A stretch of DNA of 64,000 nt. Origin: DAOOVD01 sp035369845. GTDB taxonomy: Bacteria > Bacillota > Desulfotomaculia > Desulfotomaculales > Pelotomaculaceae. Both the position numbers and the translations under genes were made by a program. Below, piece after piece: positions 43,646 through 52,984 of this stretch. Where the stretch lies: assembly GCA_035369845.1 (NCBI GenBank), contig DAOOVD010000004.1, forward strand, positions 19,270-83,269, read 5' to 3'. Numbering within the stretch: the stretch's first letter is position 1; each line of letters starts with the position of its first letter. Below the pieces are notes generated by a model, which worked only from the letters and a program-made list of their open reading frames with translations, was not told the origin of the DNA and ran no database searches.

Positions 43646-46339
43646 TTGGCTAACGTCACACTTACCATAGACGGCATTCAGGTTACCGTTCCCAAGGGCG
43701 CTACGGTTCTTGAAGCTGCCGAGCAGGCTGGCATATTTATTCCGACTTTCTGCCACGATCCCGAGCTGAGCAGGCCGGGCGCCTGCCGGATCTGTGTGGT
43801 GGAAATCCCGGGCGCCCGCAACCTGCCCGCTTCCTGCGTTACCGAGGCTACCGAGGGCATGGTTGTCTACACCGCTTCGGAAGCTGTTATCGAAGCACGG
43901 AAGACCAACCTTGAGCTTCTTTTGGCAAACCACCCGGAGGACTGCCTCACCTGCCACAAGAACGGGGAGTGCAAGCTTCAGGAGTACGCCTATATTTACG
44001 ATGTCAAGTTCGGCGCTTTTGACGGTGAAAAGCACGGGTATCCGGTTGAAGATGACAATCCCTTTATCGTCCGGGATATGAACAAATGCATTCTGTGCGG
44101 CAAATGCATCCGGATGTGTGAGGAGATTCAGGGCAACAACGCCATAGATTTCGCCTACAGGGGTTTTAAGGCCAAGGTGGGCCCGGCCATGGATTCCACG
44201 TTAAGTGACACGGAGGTTTCCAACTGTGTGTTCTGCGGCAACTGCGTAGCGGTTTGCCCGGTGGGCGCGCTGAGCGAGAAGGGAATGCTGGGCAAAGGCC
44301 GCCGCTGGGAAATGAAAAAGGTCACCACGACCTGCCCGTACTGCGGCGTGGGCTGCAGTTTTGATTTAAACGTCAAGAACGGCAAGGTTGTCGGCGTCAC
44401 CTCGACCCGCGGTGATGTCAACGGCCGCGCCCTGTGCGTGAAGGGTCGCTTCGGCTACGGTTTCATCCACCATCCCGACCGGCTCAAAACCCCTCTTGTC
44501 AAAAAGGACGGTAAATTCGTAGAGGTTTCCTGGGATGAGGCGATCGGCCTTGTGGCGCAGAAACTGGGGGCCATAAAAGCGAAGGACGGCGGAGACGCCA
44601 TAGGTGTCCTGTCCTCCGCCCGCATAACCAACGAAGAGAACTACCTTATGAACAAACTGGCCCGCGCGGTGCTCGGTACCAACAGTATCGACCACTGCGC
44701 CCGTCTCTGACACGCTCCTACTGTCGCCGGTCTGGCGGCAGCGTTTGGAAGCGGTGCCATGACCAACAGCATCGGAGAAATAGCCGGAGCCGATTTCATC
44801 CTCACCACCGGCACAAATACCACGGAAGGTCACCCGGTTATCGGCATCCAGATTAAAAAGGCCTTGAGAAACGGAGCCACCCTGGCCGTGATTGATCCCC
44901 GCAAGACCGAAGTGGCCGAATTGGCGCATTACCATCTTCAAATCAATCCCGGAACCGATATCGCCCTTTTGAACGGCCTTGCCAACGTAATTATCGCTGA
45001 AGACATCTGGAACAAGGAATTTGTCAAAGAGCGCACCGAGGATTTCGATGCGTTGAAGGCAACAGTGGCAAAATATACTCCCGAGTACGTCGAGGGGATA
45101 ACCGGGGTGCCGGCGGACACGATCAGGGAAGTGGCCAGAGGCTACGCGAAAGCCAGGAACGCCACCATCCTCTACACGATGGGCCTTACCCAGCACATCT
45201 GCGGTACCCACAACGTCTTTGCCGTAGCCAACCTGACCATGCTTTGCGGCCAGATTGGCAAGGAATCCAGCGGGGTTAATCCACTCAGGGGCCAGAACAA
45301 CGTTCAGGGCGCCTGCGACATGGGCGCGCTGCCCGCTTTCTTCACCGCTTACCAGCCGGTAGCTTCAGAAGAAAACCGGGCCAGGTTCGCCGCTTTCTGG
45401 GGAGTGAAAGAGCTACCCTCCAAGCCCGGTCTCACCGTTGCCGAAATCCTTGAGGAGTCCGGCAAGAGAATCAAGGGCATGTACATCGTGGGAGAGAACC
45501 CGGTATTGTCCGACCCGGACGCCGGCCATGTAATTCAGGAGCTTGAGAAGCTTGATTTCCTGGTCGTACAGGATATTTTCCTTACCGAGACGGCACAATT
45601 GGCCGACGTGGTTCTGCCCGCGGGAAGCTTCGCCGAGAAGGACGGCACCTTCAGCAACACCGAGCGCCGTGTTCAGCGCGTGCGCAAGGCTGTCGAGCCG
45701 CCCGGAGAGGCCAGGGCCGACTGGGAAATCATCTGCATGGTGGCCACAGCCATGGGTTACCCGATGAAGTACAACTCTGCCGAAGAGATCTTCGACGAGA
45801 TGAGGAGAGTCACCCCGTCCTATGCAGGAATCTCCTATGCAAGGCTGGAGAAGGGAAGCCTGCAATGGCCGTGCCCCACGGAAGATCATCCGGGAACCGT
45901 CTTTTTGCACGCCGGCAAGTTTGCCAGGGGCCTGGGCAAGTTCCATCCCGTGGAGCACGTCCCGCCGGATGAACTGCCCGATAAGGATTATCCGCTGATC
46001 TTGAGCACGGGGCGGAGGAGATACCATTATCATACCGGCACAATGACCCACAGGACAGGCGCCCTTGAAATCTTCTACCCGTCCGAGTACCTGGAGATCA
46101 ACTGTGCCGACGCCGAGGAACTCGGAATTTCCGACGGCGACAAGGTCAGGTTGATTTCGCGCCGCGGTCAGGTGGAGGTTGCCGCCCGCATCACCGACAC
46201 GGTCATGCCGGGTATGGTCTTTACCTCGTTCCAGTACCCGGATGTGCCGATCAACAAGCTGACCAACCCCGCCCGCGATCCGATCGCCAAAATACCCGAA
46301 TACAAGGTCTGTGCGGTGAAGGTGGAAAAGGTGAGCTAG
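43646..46339 (+). CDS. fdhA: Formate dehydrogenase alpha subunit, selenocysteine-containing (UGA at 44708)
   Basis: Read through TGA 44708-44710, this is an 897-residue protein. Its N-terminal third is NuoG-like: a [2Fe-2S] domain (CHDPELSRPGACRIC), HPEDCLTCHKNGEC, then CILCGKCIRMCEE and CVFCGNCVAVCPVG. The formate dehydrogenase core starts with TTCPYCGVGCSFDL. At the stop the sequence reads HCARL-U-HAPTVAGL, exactly where FdhF-type enzymes have the Mo/W-binding selenocysteine (residue 355). A SECIS hairpin follows. The TTG start has AAAGGAGGG upstream. Calling it as two genes or a pseudogene would be wrong. Confidence 0.95.
44711..44745 (+). promoter_or_regulatory. Bacterial SECIS element in fdhA
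   Basis: CTGTCGCC (44721-44728) pairs with GGCGGCAG (44734-44741), with one G-U pair; the five-base apical loop is GGUCU, the same SelB-contact loop as in E. coli fdhF. It begins ten bases after the UGA, the usual spacing. Confidence 0.9.
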
Positions 46340-46420
46340 CTTAAGGAAATCCTTCGGCTCATATAATCCGTTATCCAGTTGTGAAGGCAAAAAAAGCAAG
46401 CTGGCTAAGGGGTGTTTCGA

Positions 46421-46460
46421 TAGAACCGGCTCCCGTTTAATACGGGAACCGGTTCTAATT
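46421..46460 (+). terminator. Terminator of the formate dehydrogenase operon
   Basis: A 16-base arm at 46421-46436 (starts TAGAACCGG) pairs with 46442-46457 (ends CCGGTTCTA), one mismatch, followed by a moderately T-rich ATTTCTTTA. It lies 82 bases after fdhA. Confidence 0.75.
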
Positions 46461-46585
46461 TCTTTATCGGTACAATTTAAAACTGAAATACTTAGAATAA
46501 CTCAGATTATAAATAAAAATTTTACAAGCAGGAAAATGTTATAAATTTGTACAATAAATCCTGTATAAAAGATTTCGGAGGAAGT

Positions 46586-48799
46586 ATGATCGAGAAAAAC
46601 TTCAACATCCCGTTTATCGCCGACCTGGCCCTTCACGAAAAGCAGATCCAGCAGAATTACCGCCCAATCATCGCCATACATAAATGGTTTGCCAGGCGCC
46701 CCGGCACTTTGTTCCGGGGGCTTTTGCTATCTGAATTTGTTGGAGGCAGTTTAAAGGATAATTTTTATAAAGCCCACAATCTCAAAGGAATTAAAGTTGC
46801 CGACCCGTTTATGGGCGGCGGCACGCCTCTCATCGAAGCCAACCGCCTGGGGTGTGATGTCGTCGGTTATGACATCAACCCGATGGCTTATTGGATTGTA
46901 AGCCAGGAAATTGAGCACCTCGATCTGAAAGCCTACCGCGAGGCGGCAACTACTCTACAGAGTTACTTAGAGAAAGAAATCGGCACCTTTTATAAAACCA
47001 AATGCAGAAAATGCGGCTCTCCTAATGCCCATGTCAAATATTTTATCTGGGTTAAAACCCGCAAATGTGACGGGTGCGGGGGTATTTTTGATTTATTTCC
47101 TGGTTATTTGCTTGCTGCAAACAGCCGCCATCCTAGAAATGTCGTTATTTGTTCCGCATGCGGCGAGTTGAATGAGGTGGATGATCGAAAGAAACCCGGT
47201 ATTTGTCAGGCCTGCGGCTCTGGTTTAAAACTAAACGGTCCGGCGAAACGCAATCGCTGCCAGTGTCCCTACTGTAGTAAGGTTAATACTTATCCCAATA
47301 CTTCAAATGGGGCACCTCAGCACCGTATGGTGGCGATAGAGTATCACTGCCCTGCCTGTAAGCCCAACCAGCGGGGCAGGTTCTTCAAGAAACCTGACCA
47401 GGAAGATTTGGCGAAATACGAGAAAGCTTTCGAAACCTGGAGACGGCTGTGTCCAAGCTTCGTGCCTGACGATGAAATCCCGCCTGGTGATGAAACAGAC
47501 CGCCTTCATCGATGGGGGTACCGGCGCTACCGCGAGATGTTTAATCACCGTCAACTACTGGGGTTGGAGTTGAGCTGCCGGTTTATCGCCAGGCATAAAG
47601 ACAGTAAAATCCGCAATGCGCTGGCAACGAATTTATCCGACCTGCTCCGCTATCAGAACATGCTTTGCCGTTACGATACTATGGCGTTGAAGTCGCTGGA
47701 TATGTTTTCCGTTCATGGTTTTCCGGTAGGTTTGATACAATGTGAATCCAATCTGCTTGGTATTCCCAACAGTGACAAGGGCACGAATGTGGGGAGCGGT
47801 GGTTGGTCAAATATTATTTTAAAGTATGAACGGGCTAAAGCATATTGTGAAAACCCCTTTGAGATCCGGCGTCAAAGTGGGCGCAGAATACAAGTGGCGA
47901 TTAAAGGAGAATGGATTGGAGAGCACCGAAATACCTCTGTAATGTCAGAAAGAAGGGGTGTTGAACTCCATTGCTGCAGTTCAACTTTTTCCGACTTGCC
48001 GCCCGCATCCCTTGACGCGGTTTTAACCGATCCTCCTTATTTTGCCAGCGTTCAATATGCCGAGTTGATGGATTTTTGCTACGTTTGGTTGCGTCGGTTG
48101 GCCATAGACAACAGCGGGGTTTTCAAAAAGCATTCTACGAGAGATGAGAACGAATTAACCGGTAACATTACAATGGAGCGGGGACTTTTGCATTTTGCGG
48201 AAGGATTGTCTGCTATCTTTGTTAAAATGGCGCGTGCATTGAAACAGGGGGCACCCCTGGTATTCACCTATCACCATAATACAATTGAAGCATATTTGCC
48301 TGTCGCGGTGGCAATTCTTGACGCTGGTTTGACCTGTTCTGCGTCTATCCCATGCCCGGGGGAGATGGGTGCTTCCATTCACATAAACGGTACAGGATCG
48401 TCTGTAATTGATACAGTTTTTGTTTGCCGTTCAACCGGTTCCGTCCCGCGGCATATTATCGTATCCACACCTCAAGAAATAGCCGGGTTGCTTTTGGAGG
48501 ATATAAAACTTATCCGTACCGGAAACATCAGGTTAATCCGGGGAGATATACGTTGTATCGCTTATGGGCATCTTGTCCGCTTAGCTGTATGGAACTTGCG
48601 GAAGAGCTGGAATATTGACTTATCAACTGAGGAAAAGATGAAGGTCGTTGCACGGACTATAGAAAAACTCGGGGGATGGACCGGTATTGAAAAGCATCTG
48701 CCGGATGATTTGTTAAGCGCTTCCGCCTGTCGAACGTCTTTGGCCCGTGAACAGCAAGAATATTACGGAGGGGAAGATGATGATGAAATTTCCTTTTGA
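46586..48799 (+). CDS. DUF1156-type adenine-specific DNA methylase
   Basis: 737 residues. The N-terminal HKWFARRPGTLFRGLL motif is the DUF1156 signature; SAM-binding motif I is DPFMGGGTPL and the catalytic motif is DPPY (DAVLTDPPYF). Between them lie several CxxC zinc-like sites (CRKCGS, CDGCGG, CSACGE, CQACGS, CPYCSK). DUF1156 methylases are known from multi-gene defence-type islands. The ATG at 46586 has CGGAGGAAG upstream. Base composition is more AT-rich than its neighbours, hinting at transfer. Confidence 0.85.
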   Translation: MIEKNFNIPFIADLALHEKQIQQNYRPIIAIHKWFARRPGTLFRGLLLSEFVGGSLKDNFYKAHNLKGIKVADPFMGGGTPLIEANRLGCDVVGYDINPMAYWIVSQEIEHLDLKAYREAATTLQSYLEKEIGTFYKTKCRKCGSPNAHVKYFIWVKTRKCDGCGGIFDLFPGYLLAANSRHPRNVVICSACGELNEVDDRKKPGICQACGSGLKLNGPAKRNRCQCPYCSKVNTYPNTSNGAPQHRMVAIEYHCPACKPNQRGRFFKKPDQEDLAKYEKAFETWRRLCPSFVPDDEIPPGDETDRLHRWGYRRYREMFNHRQLLGLELSCRFIARHKDSKIRNALATNLSDLLRYQNMLCRYDTMALKSLDMFSVHGFPVGLIQCESNLLGIPNSDKGTNVGSGGWSNIILKYERAKAYCENPFEIRRQSGRRIQVAIKGEWIGEHRNTSVMSERRGVELHCCSSTFSDLPPASLDAVLTDPPYFASVQYAELMDFCYVWLRRLAIDNSGVFKKHSTRDENELTGNITMERGLLHFAEGLSAIFVKMARALKQGAPLVFTYHHNTIEAYLPVAVAILDAGLTCSASIPCPGEMGASIHINGTGSSVIDTVFVCRSTGSVPRHIIVSTPQEIAGLLLEDIKLIRTGNIRLIRGDIRCIAYGHLVRLAVWNLRKSWNIDLSTEEKMKVVARTIEKLGGWTGIEKHLPDDLLSASACRTSLAREQQEYYGGEDDDEISF

Positions 48800-48941
48800 A
48801 GTGTCTTTTTCAGAAATACCCGGTTGCGTGAATTCAAATCAAGATGATGTTTTTTGTGCCCCTACCTGTACAAATCCAGCAGCAGTCCCTGAATTTCGTC
48901 AATCCTGTCGACTATGTCGATATTTTCCTTCTGCTGCCTGA
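48777..48941 (+). pseudogene. Truncated remnant of the gene following the methylase
   Basis: Three consecutive ATG codons (48777, 48780, 48783) follow the excellent site GGAGGGGAAG and overlap the end of the methylase, as expected for the next gene of its operon. The reading frame gives MMMKFPFEVSFSEIPGCVNS and then runs into the 3' end of the opposite yaaR gene; it stops at 48941 with no further recognisable protein. The original gene, perhaps a partner of the DUF1156 methylase, was evidently cut off by a rearrangement near 48845-48865. Confidence 0.55.
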
Positions 48942-49287
48942 TGAATTCGCTGGTAAGCTCCTCGATTTTCCGGTTGATTACTTCCACCCTGGTCAGTATT
49001 TGGGCGGAGTACATGCCGTAAGTTTGCGAAATTTTGAAGAAATGCTTCAGCACGAAGGAAAGGTAGTCCCTGATCAATTCCTTGTACTCTTTAATTTTCT
49101 GAAGGCTCGGTCTTTCCTTGATTTCCTCGCCCAGTCCGTTTATCTTTTCAAGCTTTTTCTTCAATTCCCGTTCCGCATATTCCTTTTTGGCTGAATTGAG
49201 GCTTGCCGAAAAATCACCGTCACGGGTCTGTTTGACTTTGTATGACTTTTGTTCCTGCAGCCGGCTGCTGATTGGCGGCACCTTCAT
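48862..49287 (-). CDS. yaaR: YaaR (DUF327) family protein
   Basis: 141 residues, strongly helical, with the family pattern YKELIRDYLSFVLKHFFKIS and a C-terminal IDIVDRIDEIQGLLLDLYR. YaaR is conserved in Firmicutes near recombination/DNA-replication genes; its function is unknown. Its last codons lie exactly at the edge where the remnant gene on the opposite strand loses its sense. Confidence 0.85.
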   Translation of the reverse strand: MKVPPISSRLQEQKSYKVKQTRDGDFSASLNSAKKEYAERELKKKLEKINGLGEEIKERPSLQKIKEYKELIRDYLSFVLKHFFKISQTYGMYSAQILTRVEVINRKIEELTSEFIRQQKENIDIVDRIDEIQGLLLDLYR

Positions 49288-49616
49288 TTTGTCCCCCCGC
49301 CCCGTTTCCCTAGATCGGTTAAGATCGCCTTCTTTAAGCAGTATATCTTAAAAACCGCGGACGGTCCATATGGCCGTGCAGACCGGGCGGGAAGGGAGTT
49401 TCCCTGCGGCTGCGCCCCGGCGCTTTTACTTGGACGGCCCGGCAAGTTTTTTCTCAAAAGAGTCGGGCGCCGGAAGGTTATTATATTTTTTTGGCGAAAT
49501 TAATTGTAATGTCGACCAAAAGTTTCCTCCTCCGCTGCCGGCGCAGTATCGCTGCAGCGTCAACCGGGCCTTTTTGCCTGGTCTTCTTTTGCAACATTTC
49601 ACTGGAGAAATATTCC
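49288..49616. other. Intergenic, divergent promoter region
   Basis: No gene supported. It lies between the divergent yaaR and polysaccharide deacetylase genes and should hold promoters of both, but no clear box was found. GGAG near 49604 is the ribosome site of the deacetylase. Confidence 0.4.
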
Positions 49617-50531
49617 ATGATCAAGCTAATCGACGAAAAAGCTCAATACCTGACCGCTGCGGCAGCAGTTTTCTTCCTTCTGGCAATGATCTATACAGCC
49701 TTCAGTCAGCCCGGATTTTCACAGGCTGCTGCAGGTCCGGCAGCGCCGGGTGCGGATAACGGAGATCAAGCCGTTGCCGTGCTCCTCTTTCACGCGGTGG
49801 ATGTGGCTTCCGGCAATCCCAACAGCACAAGCCTCAAGGACCTGGAGGAGACTTTCCAGGCCTTGAAGGACCTGGGATACAATCCGATCGGGCTAGAAGA
49901 GTTCCACGCCTTTATCGACGGCCGCCTGAATGTTCCGGAGAAGGCGGTGCTAATCACCTTCGACGACGGTTACAGGGATATTTACGAAAACGTCCTGCCG
50001 CTTACAGAAAAGTTCCATTACCCGGCCGTGGTGTTTACGGTCACCAAGTGGTTTGCTCCCCATCCCAGACCGGAGAACAGCCGCCCGCACCTGAGCGTCC
50101 AGGAGGCCGGAGAACTGCTGAAATCCGGGTGGTCGATAGGCGGCCACAGCTACGACGGCCACCGTATGATCGCCGGCGAGGGCGGCGCCGCCGGGCCTTA
50201 TTATGTCACCAGAATGTGGATGGCTGCTGAAAAACGGGTGGAAACGGAGGCGGAATATAAGGCGCGGGTGTGGAGCGACATCTGTCTCGACCGGGCGGCG
50301 CTGGAGATGGCCGGGGTGGCCGAACCGCGTGATTTTGCCCACCCTTACGGAGCGTTTAACGCCGACGTTGTGGAAATGCTCAACGAGGCTGGATACACCT
50401 ACCTTTACATGGACAAGCCGGGTTTGAACCGGCGGGGGCAGAACCCCTCCTATATCTACCGGATACCGGCGGGCCGCAACGCCCACGAAACGATGGCCCT
50501 GCTGGGATGGTATTTTTCCACGAACAGGTGA
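49617..50531 (+). CDS. Polysaccharide deacetylase family protein (CE4), membrane anchored
   Basis: 304 residues. An N-terminal hydrophobic segment (about 10-30) acts as a signal or anchor. The NodB-type domain has the TFDDGYRD metal site (FDDG) and the zinc histidines in IGGHSYDGHRM (HxxxH), then HPYGAFNADVV. Enzymes of this type remove acetyl groups from peptidoglycan or cell-wall polymers outside the cell. The ATG at 49617 is preferred; an open frame to 49491 has no signal. Confidence 0.88.
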   Translation: MIKLIDEKAQYLTAAAAVFFLLAMIYTAFSQPGFSQAAAGPAAPGADNGDQAVAVLLFHAVDVASGNPNSTSLKDLEETFQALKDLGYNPIGLEEFHAFIDGRLNVPEKAVLITFDDGYRDIYENVLPLTEKFHYPAVVFTVTKWFAPHPRPENSRPHLSVQEAGELLKSGWSIGGHSYDGHRMIAGEGGAAGPYYVTRMWMAAEKRVETEAEYKARVWSDICLDRAALEMAGVAEPRDFAHPYGAFNADVVEMLNEAGYTYLYMDKPGLNRRGQNPSYIYRIPAGRNAHETMALLGWYFSTNR

Positions 50532-50653
50532 CATTTCGTTATTCCGTCCTTTTACAGGCGATAAAACAGGAGGACTTGTTTCCTGTTTTGTTTTTTTGTT
50601 TTATAATGGGGACGGAGGTTGCGGCATGCCGCTGCAGCAAAGGAGATGATTTT

Positions 50654-51418
50654 TTGGTTGCGGAAGAACTCCGCCGGCTGCTTGAGGATGTCAAAAACAG
50701 CCGGCTGGATGTCGAAGAAGCTTTGGACAGGCTAAAAATCCTGCCCTACGAAGATCTGGGGTTTGCGGTGGTCGATCATCACCGGGCCCTGCGCAGGGGA
50801 TTCCCCGAGGTTGTTTTCTGCCAGGGCAAGACTGCGGATCAGGCCGTACGGATATTCAAAAGCCTCTGCGGAGGCGACAGAAATATTCTCGGCACAAGAG
50901 CTTCGAAAGAAGTGTTTGAAGCGGTTCGGGAGGTTTGCCCCGACGCCGTTTACCACGAACTGGCCCGCACCATCGTGGTGCGGCGGGGCGCGCAAGAGCT
51001 GAAAAAAGGCAATATCCTGGTTGTCAGCGCCGGCACGGCGGATCTTCCCGTTGCCGAAGAGGCGTGTGTCACCGCGGAAATTATGGGGAACGAGGTGCAG
51101 AGGGCCTACGACGTCGGCGTGGCCGGCATTCACCGGCTGTTGGGCAGGCTTGATTTGATTCGCCGGGCCCATGTGATCATCGTCGTGGCGGGAATGGACG
51201 GGGCGCTGGCCAGCGTGGTTGGGGGGCTGGCCGACCAGCCGGTCATCGCGGTCCCCACCAGTGTCGGATACGGGGCCAGTTTCAACGGTCTTTCCGCGCT
51301 TCTTTGCATGTTGAACAGTTGCGCTTCCGGGGTGGGTGTGGTAAACATAGACAACGGCTTCGGCGCCGCAGTCCTTGCCAACGCCATTACCCGGATGATT
51401 GGGAGGGCAGGCGGGTGA
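50654..51418 (+). CDS. larB: LarB nickel-pincer cofactor biosynthesis carboxylase
   Basis: 254 residues, PurE-like fold. It carboxylates and hydrolyses nicotinate adenine dinucleotide in the first step to the lactate racemase nickel pincer cofactor. Family features: GFAVVDHHRALRRGFPEVVF, VVSAGTADLPVAEEA and the C-terminal AVPTSVGYGASFNGLSALL. The TTG at 50654 has AAAGGAGA upstream. It overlaps larC (GTGA). LarE, the sulfur donor, is not in the window. Confidence 0.93.
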   Translation: MVAEELRRLLEDVKNSRLDVEEALDRLKILPYEDLGFAVVDHHRALRRGFPEVVFCQGKTADQAVRIFKSLCGGDRNILGTRASKEVFEAVREVCPDAVYHELARTIVVRRGAQELKKGNILVVSAGTADLPVAEEACVTAEIMGNEVQRAYDVGVAGIHRLLGRLDLIRRAHVIIVVAGMDGALASVVGGLADQPVIAVPTSVGYGASFNGLSALLCMLNSCASGVGVVNIDNGFGAAVLANAITRMIGRAGG

Positions 51419-52152
51419 AAGCGGCATACTTCGACTGTTTTTCGGGGATCAGCGGCGATATGTGCCTCGGCGCTCTTGCAGGGGCCGGGGTCGACCTCCG
51501 GTCGCTGGGGGAAACGCTGGCCGTCCTCCCGGTCGGCGGCTATGCCTTGCGCGAAGAGAAGATCGAGAGGGACGGCATAGAGGCATCAAATGTCTTCGTG
51601 GACCTGGCGGAGAAAGAACAGCCCTGCCGTCGCCTGGCCGACATCCGTGAGATTATCGCCGGCAGTCCGCTGCCGGAGGAGGTCAAAGAAAAGAGCATGG
51701 CTGTATTCAACCGTCTTGCCGCGGCGGAAGCGGCCGTGCACGGCACTGTCCCGGAGCATATACATTTTCACGAGGTTGGGGCGGTTGACGCAATAGTGGA
51801 TATAGTAGGCACGGTGCTGGGTCTGAAAGTGCTGGGTGTGGACCGGGTTTACGCCTCTCCCCTTCCCCTCGGAAAAGGTTTTATCAGGTGCGTGCACGGC
51901 ATTATTCCCAACCCCGCCCCGGCAACCCTGGAAATTTTAAGGGGAGTGCCGGTTTACGGGACTGCTGTCGAGGAGGAACTGGTCACCCCCACGGGGGCCG
52001 CCCTGATTGCAACCCTGGCGGACGCTTTTGTCGAAATGCCGGCCATGCTGGTTGAAAGAATCGGGTACGGCGCCGGCAAGAAGGAAATGAAGCACCCGAA
52101 CCTTTTGAGGCTGGTTGTGGGGGAGCTCCGTGACGGCGTTCCAAAAGCATAA
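51415..52152 (+). CDS. larC: LarC, N-terminal half only (nickel insertion domain)
   Basis: 245 residues: MKAAYFDCFSGISGDM (phosphate/metal loop), HFHEVGAVDAIVDIVG and LPLGKGFIRCVHGIIPNPAP are LarC hallmarks. The family is normally about 390-420 residues, either as one chain or by ribosomal frameshift (LarC1/C2). Here the chain stops after LLRLVVGEL, at the usual C1-C2 boundary, and the following bases encode a MoaD-like protein, not LarC2. It starts with GTG overlapping the larB stop. The missing C-terminal half makes nickel insertion doubtful unless LarC2 is elsewhere. Confidence 0.88.
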   Translation: MKAAYFDCFSGISGDMCLGALAGAGVDLRSLGETLAVLPVGGYALREEKIERDGIEASNVFVDLAEKEQPCRRLADIREIIAGSPLPEEVKEKSMAVFNRLAAAEAAVHGTVPEHIHFHEVGAVDAIVDIVGTVLGLKVLGVDRVYASPLPLGKGFIRCVHGIIPNPAPATLEILRGVPVYGTAVEEELVTPTGAALIATLADAFVEMPAMLVERIGYGAGKKEMKHPNLLRLVVGELRDGVPKA

Positions 52153-52214
52153 AAAAATTTGTATTTTCACCGCTTGTTGTTTTGCTTGTGTATACCGGGA
52201 GGAGGGTGAATCAG

Positions 52215-52454
52215 ATGCAGGTCGAGGTCAGGGTTTTTTGCGGTTTGGAAGGCTGCATGCCCGGAGCTAAATTCGGTGAGCCGATTCCGGTGGAGATTGA
52301 CGGGGGTTCCAGCGGCAGGGAGCTTTTGGACAAGCTGAACATTCCCCATGAGAGAGTCCTGGTTTTCCTCGTAAACGGGATTCATAGGGAGCTTGACGAC
52401 ATTCTTTCGGATGGCGACCGGGTTTCAATTTTTCCCCCGGTCGGCGGAGGGTAA
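52215..52454 (+). CDS. MoaD/ThiS family sulfur carrier
   Basis: 79 residues of ubiquitin-like fold, with ELLDKLNIPHERVLVFLVNG, GDRVSIFPPVGGG and a C-terminal Gly-Gly that is activated by adenylylation and carries sulfur. MoaD supplies sulfur to molybdopterin synthase; given the neighbouring moa and moe genes this is the likely role, though a MoaE gene is not present in the window. ATG 52215 has GGAGGAGGG upstream. It overlaps no gene; the next starts one base after its stop. Confidence 0.85.
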   Translation: MQVEVRVFCGLEGCMPGAKFGEPIPVEIDGGSSGRELLDKLNIPHERVLVFLVNGIHRELDDILSDGDRVSIFPPVGGG

Positions 52455-52455
52455 A

Positions 52456-52839
52456 ATGGTGGAGCGCAAAAGAATGACTGAGGGGACGGAAAAGTTTTTC
52501 GACGTGGGATACAAAATCTGGCTGGAACGGAACGGCGCTGTTTTAGGGGACGGATTGCTGAAGCTTCTTTCCAACGTACATTCTGCGGGTTCGATCTCCC
52601 GGGCCGCCAGCGAGATGGGCATGTCCTACCGGGCCGCCTGGGGCAAGATCAAGGCGGCGGAGGCGAACCTGGGCGTTTCCCTGGTCGTCACCAGAGTCGG
52701 CGGCGAGGCGGGCGGCGGGTCGAAACTCACGCCGGAGGCCGAAGAGCTGCTGAAAAGATTTCGCAGGCTGAAGCAGGAAGTCGAACGTTTCATGCTGAAT
52801 ATAAATACGAAAGTGTTCGAGGGCTGGCCCGGCCCGTAA
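52456..52839 (+). CDS. ModE N-terminal-like winged-helix regulator
   Basis: 127 residues with a LysR/ModE-type helix-turn-helix: LLSNVHSAGSISRAASEMGM then SYRAAWGKIKAAEANLG. It lacks the C-terminal molybdate-binding (TOBE) domains of full ModE. It sits directly before the tungstate-permease gene and in the molybdopterin cluster, so regulation of Mo/W genes is likely. The ATG at 52456 follows the moaD-like stop directly. Confidence 0.85.
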   Translation: MVERKRMTEGTEKFFDVGYKIWLERNGAVLGDGLLKLLSNVHSAGSISRAASEMGMSYRAAWGKIKAAEANLGVSLVVTRVGGEAGGGSKLTPEAEELLKRFRRLKQEVERFMLNINTKVFEGWPGP

Positions 52840-52984
52840 TTTTAACCCTCCGTTATATAAGCTGCAGCATAGCGATCCGCCGGCGCCGCAGCCATAAAAA
52901 GCCGGGCATGAAAATTGCAAATTATAAACATAAGGGCACTTTTTTGCAAATTTACTTGTCTCTTTTTGAAAAAGGTGATTCTCT

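Noticed and set aside
42635..44035. 466-residue open frame antisense to the NuoF-like and fdhA genes
   Set aside because: The sense genes have complete cluster motifs; the antisense frame has none.
44701..44760. Apparent break of fdhA into two genes
   Set aside because: The UGA is at the known selenocysteine position and is followed by a SECIS hairpin, so it is a single selenoprotein gene.
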